A DNA stretch of 64,000 nt from Anseranas semipalmata (Eukaryota; Chordata; Aves; Anseriformes; Anseranatidae): assembly GCA_013399115.1 (NCBI GenBank), contig VXAA01003374.1, forward strand, positions 337,826 to 401,825, read 5' to 3'. The notes beneath the pieces were generated by a model. It ran no database searches, was not told where the DNA came from, and saw only the letters and a list, made by a program, of their open reading frames with translations. The first letter of the stretch is position 1, and each line of letters opens with the position of its first letter. The translations under genes and the position numbers were made by a program. Positions 50,001-60,700 of this stretch are shown piece by piece.

Positions 50001-53000
50001 AATTGGACAGATCTCCAAGAAAACATGACAATTCTGACTTGGATGGACTTGATGGTGCAGTGTAAGCACCTCCTAGGCCAGGGCTCTAAAGGCAAATGCT
50101 ACATGTGCTGCAGGTGGGCGTATTACTGGCTTCAGTGGCAAGCAATGGCAATCATCACCCCATATAACAAGACATAAGTCTATATGCTAGGAAATATGCC
50201 AGATGGAGACCGTTGCCACATTCATATCACAATGGTTTCCTTTTATTGTGGAACTACAATTTTCAGATCAGTTTTTCAGCTCAAAACTGATCAACTCAAA
50301 AACTTTCAACTCAAAAAAAAAAAAAAAAAATCAGTTCTAGTCTCCAACACAATGACAATTCTTCCTTCCAGTGGAGACATGATTAATACTTGCTGTGAGC
50401 TGCACATCATGGCACTGCTCTTATGAAAAGAGGAAAGATAGCAATTGGTATCTTTGAAACTTAAGGCCTGCTCTAAAATCGAAGAACATCCAAATGATAT
50501 TGGAACTTTTCCCATTGCTTTCCGTGGCATATAAAGCTTTATTTAAAAGACCACCTAAAATAAGAGTGCAGAACACCTTGTGTACAGATTTACTGCTTCA
50601 TGAACTCCAGAGTTGAGCAGGTAGGCATTTCTGATCTTAACTAGGCACTGCTTTTTGCTGTATGTTATTGCCACGGCAGTGGCAAACTATGTAATTTATG
50701 CTTTATATAACAATACTTCTGAGGGACTGTTCTTGTCCTAGAGCTCTTAACTTAGATTTTTACATAGCTTATGAAAAGGTCAAATAACCAAAATTTGCCA
50801 GAACATTGTAAATTGTGTAGGCCATACTATGTTTAACTTAGTGGATGTGGGATATTGCAGTTCCTGTAGTATGTCCCAGATGATGCTGACTGCAGGGAAC
50901 GCTGGTGCTTTCCTTTCTAGGAGGTGAGGATTGGGCCTAGGACTAATAGTTCTTTAACAGTAGGTGTGGGAACAACAACCTTCAAACAATAGATGATTGA
51001 TCTGTCCCTCTGGCTTTAAATTCTGTAAACTTGAGTTCTACAGACTCTGGAGCCTGTATAAGACATATCCCATTTCTCTCTTTGATTCTATAGCAAAAAA
51101 TTGAGAAGGTGTTATTTTTAACTTGCATCGTAACTTTTTTAACAGGTGCAGATTCACTCTACAGGAATAGTCTCAGCCTCAGTGATGAAAAGCTTAATTC
51201 TCCAACTGCGTCTACTCCAAGTCTGCCATCTCCATCAGTAACTCCATGTAAAGGTAACCTTAATTTTAATTGTTGTCATTTCTTCTGAATTCTCAACTTA
51301 TACAGGCTTCTTCCTTTGGGCAAGGATTTGCACAAATGCACTGACTGTTGCTTTCGAATGACAGAAAACTAAGGATTGCTGTTAAGCACACTACAGGTGC
51401 AAGTATTATTGCTGCTTTTGATCAACACTGCATCCACGCTTCACAGGTTATCTAGTAACTCCTTTGGTTTTGAATCACCAAGCTAAAGAAAGTTGGTTCT
51501 TTTGGTTGATCAGAATTTGTGGTACTGCTGACAGAAAATTCACTTCAGAATTTACTTAAGTCTACCTTAAGCAACTAGGTAGTCTAAATGTCCCATCTCT
51601 ATAGAGAAATACTTAGCCTGAATGCAGGGGTGCAGCGTGTGACTTCTGAGAAGCCTTTCAAATTAAAATGATTATTCAGACCTTGCACTGCTGAAACAAC
51701 CCAAGGACTAGTAATTCCTTCCTCCTCTGTAGCTATGCTGTTTCAGAGCAGTTTTTGTCTTGCAGCTGATCTAACTCAGCAGAAGGCTTTTTTTCATACG
51801 GGTAAATTAGACTGTCTGGACTAGACATACCAACAAGTGGAACAAACATGCATACGTGCTATGCAGTGCTTTTGTTGTAACTAGTGTTCTCATATGCATG
51901 CTCAAAAGCTTTTCACTTTCATGTGTTTTGCACATTGACCAGTCACAAATAACAAGTAAAATGTTCTCTTACTAATTACCATGATACTAGGGAGAAATAA
52001 TGAGTCATAGTTAATAAGAAGCAGGGGGTAAAAAACATTTGTTAAACTGGTACTACTAAGTTAATGCTTGGCCAAGAGTTGCACTAAAGGTCAACATGTT
52101 CTTCCTGATGAGAAGATAGAAATTGTTGGAACCAGCTTGGAATAGACCACAGAAGTGAGATGCGGAAGCCACTTGACATAAAACTAGATTGAATGGACCC
52201 CATGGTATTCTCAAGAGTGGGAACTTAAGTGAATGTTTAGACTTAAATTTGTAACCTGTGCATCAGGATCAAAGGATCTAACAACTCAGCAAACCACTGA
52301 TACTGATGTGATTTAAGAGGCTTAGATTTGGGCAGGACTGGGAGCTAATTAGGTAGGATTTGGCTAGGGCCATGAAGGCAATATCTGAATACATGCAGTA
52401 AGGAAGAATCCTACAGTAGCAAGGACATGGATTAGTTGACCTACAGCTTTTTTCCCACTTCAACTTCTCCTTTTAAAGGAAGCTAAAGAGGGGCTTGCTT
52501 TGCTTTTGCCAAATAGATTTAAAATTCTTGTTGTTTCCACTGTTTTCTAAGAATGCATTTGGATTGCAGCAACCTTGTTGAACTCCTCTGAAAAAAATCC
52601 AGAGCAGTTTTGATACTGCTGAAAATGATTTGGGGATTTGTGTGGTTCTACTAGTTAATTTTGGTCAGACAAATGCCATGTCCCTAAGCAGCACTGACCG
52701 TCTCTTCCTAATTTGCAGCAAAGCTTGGAGACACAAAAGAACTGGAAGAATTCATTGCTGATCTTGACAGGACACTAGCAAGTAAGTAGATCTTTTTAGA
52801 AGGCTGCTTCTCGCTTGGTGCTATTGCAGAGTGATGAAAGCCAATGTATTGGGGGGGGGGAGGAAGAGCAGCACTAGTCTTATATAATTGGCTTTGTTTT
52901 GGTTTGCTAGTGCTGTGGTTCACTGTGGTTAAGAAGGTGAAATAGGCTAAACTCTGGTCTTTGCCTAAATGTTCAAGGCATGCAGTTTAGCTCCTGTGAC

Positions 53001-54370
53001 AGTCTGTACTCGCACGAACCTCTGTCCCTGAGGCAGCTGCAGTTCATATCTTCTTGAAAGATATCACTCTAAATACTTAAAACTCTGCTAAAATATGAGT
53101 TTGTGCTTTTTAGTTATAAGGCTAAGTAACTGGAGGAATATCTGTAAGTGAGGGATACCTCTTATACTAGACCCTGCTTTGTGGAAAAAAATCAATATCC
53201 ATATTTATTGCCTTAGATTAAATGTTAAAATCCTGTTTGGTCTTGTCTTTGCCAAGAATGGAATTTAGATCACTTCTGTCACTGTCTAGGAGTTGTATTT
53301 TCCAGTTACTCTACAGGGTTCTTCATTATGATTTGTGGTGGGGGTATGGAGAACAAAACAAAAGACAACCAACACTTTCTTCCCCACCATCTGTTCTGCC
53401 TGTTCTGCTTCTTCCTTCCCTGTTTGTTTGGGGCATGATACTGGGTTTTCTTTTTTCTTTTTTCTTTTTTTTTTTTTTTTTGTGGAGCCAGACTATAGAA
53501 CTGAAAACAGCAACATATTATAGGACTAGACATAAACAGCAGCATGTTCAAAAACTATGAACTGAGTTTCTTGTATTCATTTGGTATTTTCCCTTCTCTG
53601 TAATTCTCAGGTGGCCAAGGTTTCACATTGGATTTAATTCAAGACAGCTGCCCTTATGAGCTTCCTACTTCCCTGTTTCCTTACTTGTGTCTTGAATAAG
53701 AGAAGTGAAACTGGGATTAAGATATTTCTAGATTCCTGACTTCTATCTTGATGCATGCTTGAGCTAACTGCCCTTACCACCTAAACTTGACAGATTGCTC
53801 TTCTGAAAAACTTTTGAGTTTGAAGATTTATGTAGAACTAAGAAATCCCCAAACCAGCAAAGACTTACTTTGCTGTATCTTGCACAGCTGTGTTGCAGCT
53901 AACTCTTAAGGGGCTGCTTATAGTATATTGGTTTCATTGTCCCTTGCAAGGCACATCTAAAGTGAGGCCAGGGGTTGCTACCTGCTGTGGTATTTTTACT
54001 AGCTAATCAAACCTTTGATTATCTCAGTCTCATTTATAGTGTCACTTGTTTTACAGTGATGCACTATCTTTATCATACGCTGAAGTTCTGGGGAAAAGTC
54101 CCATTTCCAGCTGATATTTATTACATTTTTGAGGACTTATTGTATTTATATGCTTGAGGTTGCACAGAACTCTGGGCAGATGTCTTTTGAAGCATAATAC
54201 AATTGTTAGAATAGTAAATGCCTTAAATTTTTGTACGCTAACCTTTTAGCTCTCATGTTTAACAAAAAAAAGCACAGTTGTGGCCTGTCAGGCAGCTAAC
54301 AAAGCAAGTTAGCAATCTTATTAAATACAGAGTTTACAGTTGTTCTTGTTTTGTATTTCCAGGTATGTGA
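40810..54370 (+). CDS. RGCC: RGCC, regulator of cell cycle (RGC-32); first exon missing
   Basis: RGCC is a small protein induced by complement and by TGF-beta. It is reported to bind cyclin-dependent kinase 1 and to affect cell-cycle entry and mesenchymal differentiation. Joining four exons (198, 108, 63 and 8 bases) gives 124 residues ending [17 protein letters not shown], against 137 in the human protein, so about a dozen N-terminal residues are missing. Conserved blocks are [40 protein letters not shown] and [18 protein letters not shown]. The VTP motif, which I believe holds the reported CDK1-phosphorylated threonine, is kept. The residue after it is C where human has Q. The N-terminal part is richer in E, G and R than in human, in line with its GC-rich exon. 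All splice phases agree. NAA16 lies upstream as in human. No start codon is visible because of the N gap. Confidence 0.96.
44812..45100 (+). mobile_element. CR1 LINE, 5'-truncated 3' end with 8-bp tail
   Basis: The sequence from ggcatgaagctgcttcaggg onward matches the end of CR1 ORF2 and its 3' UTR. The translated piece [20 protein letters not shown] parallels the CR1 copy at the window's right end. It closes with ttggactcaatgatccttgt and a run of the 8-base unit. It is inserted in RGCC intron 2 in the sense direction, and its left boundary is approximate. Confidence 0.9.
45041..45100 (+). repeat. 8-bp tandem repeat (GTGATTCT), 7.5 copies
   Basis: The unit gtgattct repeats without a mismatch for 60 bases. 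It is the terminal microsatellite of CR1, here longer than the usual two to four copies, which suggests later slippage. Confidence 0.95.
49465..49565 (+). mobile_element. CR1 LINE relic, 3' end
   Basis: The stretch gggacatggtttagtggaga and then ttggacttgatgatcttagc, ending tgactctgtgattct, matches the CR1 3' UTR and terminal repeat with several changes. It is sense relative to RGCC and sits in intron 2. Confidence 0.85.
51146..51253 (+). CDS. RGCC: RGCC exon 3
   Basis: The exon follows ttttttaacag and encodes [20 protein letters not shown] through SPSVTPCK (split codons at both ends). The donor is gtaacc. It holds the serine-rich centre and the VTP motif. Confidence 0.96.
52719..52781 (+). 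CDS. RGCC: RGCC exon 4
   Basis: The exon follows cctaatttgcag and encodes [20 protein letters not shown] plus A, with the donor gtaagt. It is the most conserved part of the protein. Confidence 0.96.
54363..54370 (+). CDS. RGCC: RGCC exon 5, coding part and stop
   Basis: After the acceptor ttgtatttccag only two bases of a serine codon, ATG and TGA remain, giving the family's SM end. This matches the human gene, where the last exon is almost wholly 3' UTR. Confidence 0.94.
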
Positions 54371-54730
54371 AACAAATCTTTGGCATCGTTTGCCTATGAA
54401 TGTCATCTGAAGGATAAGTGACATCAGTCACTGAGAATTGCTGCCCTTGTCTGATAACTTTGTTACTCAAGATATTCACCTTCTGAACATAACCTTTGTA
54501 AACTCCTACAAGTATTTAACTGGCAAACATCAGTGTTGTCACTTTGCAGCAGGTGGAATCAGATAACTTAAGTGTTACAGCTATATTTTTGCTTTAAAAT
54601 ATAGCTTAAATTTTAATTTAAAGTTGCTTTTATGAAAATATATTTGTAATTTTATATAGTTGAGAATGTTTAATGCTTTTTTCCATTTATAATATATTTT
54701 TGTATACAAATAAACCCTGAACTGGAATCC
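54371..54730 (+). other. RGCC: RGCC 3' UTR and poly(A) signal
   Basis: About 360 bases of AT-rich sequence end at AATAAA at 54709-54714, followed by a GT-containing stretch (gatgtctgag). The cleavage site is estimated 15-20 bases after the hexamer. Confidence 0.8.
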
Positions 54731-55265
54731 AGATGTCTGAGATTTTCATATGAACATGTGAACTGTGAAACATGAGCACAAATCAAGCTCTTACTGAAAA
54801 CAACATCAAGCTTTAAAATATCTGATAAGGCTGTATTTCCGGTTAGGCAAAATGTATGAAGCAGTCTTCATACGGAACTTCATGTTGTTCTTTTCAAATT
54901 GCTTGAGTAAGAGTATTTGTACTGTGTAAAATTAATACAATCAGGAAACTAAAATGAGTCAAATTTTTATTTGTATTAAAAAATCTGAAATAACACTGAC
55001 TTAGTACAGATTTGAACAATAACGCCTGTTTTAAAGCCTATCTAAAAGCTATCTTTAAAGTTACATATATAATTCTATATTAAGTACTAATTGGGAGGTC
55101 AGGTATTTAGGCCCAAAAGTTTATGGAGATACTGTAGCATCAAGAAAATATTTAAATGTCTGGGTGTGTCTGAAACCAGACCCTTGGATCTAAAACAGTC
55201 TGCATCCCTTTAAAAGGAGTGCCTGGCCATCAGTGTGCTGAAAGGATGGAAGGTAAAGCTGTGTG

Positions 55266-55290
55266 TTTTTTTTTTTTTTTTTTTTTTTTT
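55266..55290. repeat. Poly(T) tract, 25 bases
   Basis: An uninterrupted T run. No retrocopied gene is recognised on the minus strand next to it, so it is treated as a simple repeat. Confidence 0.9.
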
Positions 55291-57714
55291 GTAAGGAACC
55301 TGATTCTTTCCATATGCATTAATCACTGGAGATGTCATTGTGTGACCTCTCCTCCAGCTGCTGCAGGCATTGTGCTCAGCTCTGCTGTCTAAGCTGCTCA
55401 TGTGATTGCCCTGTAATCCATTCAGGCAAAGTGAGCTAGACTTGCTTAAGCTGCAGGTCTTATTTTCACCGAAGCAGGTTATTGAGCAGTCACAGAAATG
55501 GTTCAAATATTGAGCCTCTTGAAGCTGTTATCTTTAAGTGTGGCTGTGCCTGGAGAAGGGTATGTCTGCACCAATGGCACTGTGACCAGCCAGGGACCTG
55601 AGAGGATGGATTTGGACTGATCTTCTGCAGTCCAGGGAAAGCATAGTCTACTGTGTGTTTGATAATGGGAGCATCGTGAGCAAATCCATCTCTCTGTTTT
55701 CAAAAACAAACAAACAAAAAAACTTGGATTGTGTTAACTGGAAAAACATATTGCATTTTTCTTCATTGATAAATAAGAAAAATTCTGAACTGGGTGCATA
55801 TCAATCTGAAACAAACTTAAGGTGGTTGTGCTTTTCCTTCTTTCAGACAGAAGGACAATGTAAGATGGAGTATTTTCCTGAAGAAGAGAAACTTCCTTCA
55901 TGTTTCTCATAGCAGATTCAGATGATAAATTGTCCCTTGGAATAGAAATGGTGTGAACTGATTCTTCTGTTGAAGACTAGGAAGCTTGAAATAGCAGATG
56001 AATATAAATGCAGAAAGCTGGTGAGGTAATAAAAAAAAATCTAGAGTGAAGTTTCTTGTTGTTCTGGAAGAACTGTAAAATTTGTGTTGCAGGAAGGTGG
56101 GATAGTCTGAGACAGGGAAGTGCTTCCGAATGCTCTGGGACATTATTCAGAAGCTCCTGCATAGTAGGAAAACTACTCTGAGCGGCAAGGTAGGCTTGCT
56201 CTGGCAAAGTGAGAGCACTGTGGAAATTCAGTGCTACTGCACTACAAGCACAGAGGAGCAAATCCTCCTTTTGGCTGCCTCTGTGAAACTGAGAGGGGAA
56301 TCTGGCCCTTCTTGCTGGTCCCAGATGTAAAGGGATGTTTTGCTGTGCAAAGCCAGTGAGGGGGATTCTGTTGGCTGCTGTAGTAGTTCCTGGTACATGG
56401 GGAGGGAGAGGCAGTGTGCCTTTCAGACGAGGAATGCCTGGGAGAGGAGACAAGCTCATGCTTTTGAAAAATGTCATTTGCATAAGGCATGGTTTTTAAA
56501 GCTACTTGAGTAGCAGCTAAGGTTTTGTCTCTCTCTCCATTTTCTCACTGTTTGGTAGGGTGAGAGATGGAGTATTTGTGAATCATGGATGTTACTGCTC
56601 CAGAGGCAGAATACTTAAACTAAGCATGGGGTAGGTAAGCCACGTGTTTTAGAGGAGGCCAGCTCAAATGACTGTGTGCATGTGGGGGTGATGGACAGCT
56701 GTTTTTCTTCATTCCTCAAATCAGATTGTTTGAGGTATTGGGCACTTTCCCTGTGCACGTTCAGTTGTTGCTTGATACGGTTGAATGCCTGGCCTGTAGT
56801 CAGTATGTACAGTTGGATGTATCACTTTTTATAAAATGATATTACTAAACTAGTATAGTAGTTCAGAACAGTAATATTTTGTCCTTGTAGACACCCAATC
56901 TTGAAGATGTTTCCTGCATAAGCAAAGGTTTAAAGCAAGGTGTGTTCCTCATCTTGTGTAATGGGAAGTCAGTTGGGGATGGAGTTGGGGATTAAGTCAC
57001 CATCTGCTTGGATTTTTAATCTTATTTATGCATAAACAGGTAGAGACTTCTGCTTGCTTATACAGCAGCTCTGGAGATCATCAGCTACAAGATCTGGGAG
57101 TGTCTTCTATGAAGCTGTTGATCTGAATTCCTTTCAGTTTATTATGCTTTGTTTTGAATGTCTTGCTGTGTCAGAAAGAAAGCAGTAATGGAGATTTCTT
57201 TTCACCGGAGTAACACTTATGATTTAAGTTCATCATCTAATTACATATGTCACTGGAAAATGCATTGTTGAGAAGTTCTTGTGATACTCTCTCCCTAGTG
57301 AGTATTGCTGGAGGCTGTACTGTCCTTGTGGACCAGCCTGACTTTTTCATCCTTGTTTTGACCTTCTTGAGCTGTGATGCCGAATTTGGACTCAGTCTCT
57401 CAGCCCTATTGTGCCAACACCGCTCTTCCAGAAATTGAAATGAGGGGCAGACATATTGCCACAGCTTAACATGTGTAAGGTGAGGTGCAACAACTGTTTG
57501 CACATATGCTCTTTACCTACTGCAAATTCAAGGTTAAATGGATTAGTTTAAACCTCCATCACTGAGGCTTGAGCTAATGTGCCTTATCTTGAGGTTGCTA
57601 TTGTGTCCTCGCTTCAGTCACCCAGGCTCAGCTGATATGTGGTAACTCATTAAGCTTGGTAATGTGCTCATTTTTCTGAGCCCTTAATAGGTGGGAGAGA
57701 AGAGCCAAAGAAGG

Positions 57715-57735
57715 TTTTTTTTTTTTTTTTTTTTT
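57715..57735. repeat. Poly(T) tract, 21 bases
   Basis: An uninterrupted T run in the intergenic region downstream of RGCC, with no recognisable retrocopy beside it. Confidence 0.9.
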
Positions 57736-60700
57736 GGCTGTGTCTTTAACCACTGTTGATGCACCTACAGCCAGGTGAGCTCTTGTGAGGGAGCAAAACA
57801 GTTATGTTGGCAGTGACTATGTAGAAGGAAAAGCAGGCTCTGCCTCACAGAGCTTGCTTGTAGGGGAAGGGGTCAACCTCTGCTGGTTCCTAGAGCCTGT
57901 TGTCCCAGTGCCTTCTCCCCACCTCCATTACTGATATTTGCTTAGTAGTACATGCTGGGTGTAGACCTGATTTTCAGCAGGGTTGCCTGATATGAAAGGT
58001 CAGAGGGGACGAGAAACCATGTTCACAGATTCAGCTTTATTTAAGCCTTGTTTTCAGTAGCAGATGTTTGCAAAGAGAAGACAGAATGCTTCTTCCTTCT
58101 GGGAAACATCCATGTCTGCAAATACAGATTTTCTTAGCTCTCATTAATCGCTGCTTTTAGACCACTGTCCAGCTGCTTCAACCTCTGCAGTGGAACATCC
58201 AACTTGCATCGGTCCCTGTAGATGAACTTGGACTCTGTCAGCTCATGTGGACCTGGTTTATTGTCCAAGAGTTATTCATACCACACTGGAGCCTGTCTTG
58301 TGTGAGAAGGTGCTTAAATGTGCTAGACATCACATCTGCTAGACTGTTGGAGAGAAACTTCCAGTATTACAGCTTGCTGCATTTGGAAGCAAAATGAAAA
58401 TCCTAAAGCCAATGTGATGGCAACAGCTCTTGAACCAAATCCAACTCCGCATACTAACAATGCAAACTCTATATCCTCAACGGGGAAAACTCCTGTTTTC
58501 TGTGTTAGTTTAACAGGCTTTCTACATTACTGACTTCATTGCAGCTTGGCTAACAGTTCTAGCTATCTAACTTCACGTTAATGTAAGAGGATACTGGCTG
58601 TTATATCTCATTGGTTTAGAGTTGTAAAACAGATCTTGTCAAGGCTCTTTTCTTACAGATTCTGAGTTATCAGATAAATGCTTTGGGGATTAAAGCAGGC
58701 CAGTTGGTACAAAGGGCTTCTAATGCTTCACTTGCTTTTGCCCTTACATCTATGTTTTGGAAACTAAAATATTGATCAGTTTGTCTATCAAGCTGCAAGC
58801 TGGAGGCCTGCTCCCCTGTTCTCCAAAGGCATGCAGAGCTTGCTGGCTCCTCTGGGATGCTTGGGGATGCTTGAAGTGGGTTGAAGCTGGAAGTGAATGT
58901 TTCCTTCTCCATAGCACATGGCTGCAATACTCAATGCCTTCGTACAGTTCTGTTCATCATGAATTTCAGATTATAATAAAGAACCTCACCCTTGTCCCTT
59001 GTTGGTATGTATGCAGTCTTGTCATTTCTGAAAAAATAAATCTTGCAGTATGTGAAATTGGGTCAGGACTTAGATGCTTTGTAAAAACACTGAAGTTAGG
59101 ATGTTGTCCTTGGCTACCTCAATAGCCTTCAGAAGAAGGAGAGGGAGGCTGAATTATCCCCAGAAGATGTTTACTTGTCTACGGTGCACGTTGTAGAAGA
59201 CACCAGGTAAGCAAGATTTTCACTTGGGCTGCTTAATCAACTGCTTAAAGAAAAGTGCCTGTCCAAATAAACCTACAACTGGTCTTAGGGTGGCCATTTG
59301 TGGGGCTGGGCCTGGGGAAGAGCAGTGACAAAACCACCTTCTTGGCCAGGGTTACATCTATTTTGGGGTTTGCATCTGCTGTGCTGGAACTGGAGACGCT
59401 GCTTGCTGAGACAATGGCTACTAGACTACAACTGAATTACTGCTGCAGAAAACAGGGGTAGAGATGCACATTGCATTGATGAAGATGTATCACCCCAAAA
59501 GTAGCATGTTGGCTTGCCCCAGCCCTGTTGTCCGGGGCATCTGTCCCCTTGTCCGTGCTGGGCAGGAGAACACCTGCTGGTGCAGTGCCATGGGACAGCC
59601 ATGGTGCTCCTCCAGCCTGTGGATAAGTCCTGGGGCTGTGATGTGGGAGCTTAGGCCACGTGAGATGCTGCAGGACAAACCCACAGGCATGTGTACCTGG
59701 GAGCAGTATGATATGAAGCAGAGCTGCCAGAAAGAGCTGGAGGAGGAGTGAGCTCCTCAATCTGTGATGAGTCTCATGAGTCTCTGCTGCTGCCTTGACG
59801 ACCCAGTTGAACAGAATTGCCTCAGCCCTGTGTGCTGGTGTTTACTGGGCTCAAACCATGCTGCAGCTCCTTGATAGGATCAAGGTGGCATCTGTCGTGC
59901 AGTGCCTCCTCTTGTTCCTGCTGTGCAGCAGTGCTGATTCCCTCCGTTGGGCAGGTGAAGCTAGATTCGTGTCATTTGATGGGACTGAGGAAACAAAAAG
60001 GTGAGTTTCTGGTTAGTTCTTGGGTGTCACAGAGCAAACCTTCAGGCATTGCTGCTTTGCTTAACATACCTTCAGATCGTGCTCTGCTCTTGCACCGTTC
60101 CCTGCTTGCTCTGCTTTAGCAGCTCAGCTGACTTCATGCTCAAAGCCAGGCCAAATGTAGTCAGTGATGTGTCAACTTGCCTGGGGGTGTTATTCCTTTT
60201 GTTTGTTTCAAGAAGTATTCTTGAAGTATTTCAACTGCAGATAACTTCTAGGTTAATTATCCATAATCAGTGACTTAATGGCCGAGGACCAAATGGATGC
60301 TACTGAAGTCTGTGGCAAGATTTCCATTGACTCTGGTGGGCTGGGGTTTAACTCTGTGAAGACATAGCTGAGCTGATGGCTTGATCAGTGCTCCAGAAGG
60401 ACTTGGGAGGGTGTCAGCTTTATTACACAGCGTAAATACAAGTTTCTGGACACTACTTAAAAACTCTCAGGAGACCCGTATCCAAACGTCTAGGTTAAAT
60501 GTGAGTGGGTGATTGTGTTCTCCTGTTTGTTTGTTTTTTTTTTCATCTCTGAAAGGAGCAGAGCTGCCATGAGGATTGAGGGGATACCCCAAAGCCAGCG
60601 TGCCTTATTGCTGTCCCCCGCAGCTCCTGCAGCGGGGTTATGCTGAGAGCTGGCCCATGACTATTTGGCACATTCAAGCTCTGAATTTCATGGGCTCTCT

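Larger units (their letters stand above)
41008..51145 (+). other. RGCC: RGCC intron 2 (10.1 kb)
   Basis: The intron runs from gtgagt to ttttttaacag. It contains two + strand CR1 pieces and an A run at about 50312-50329. It also holds scattered short open frames with no recognised homology, the longest being 103 codons at 47721-48032. No nested RNA gene is recognised. Confidence 0.85.

Noticed and set aside
57715..57735. Poly(T) runs here and at 55266 considered as tails of minus-strand retrocopies
   Set aside because: The adjacent minus-strand sequence shows no recognisable mRNA copy and no target-site duplication I can see.
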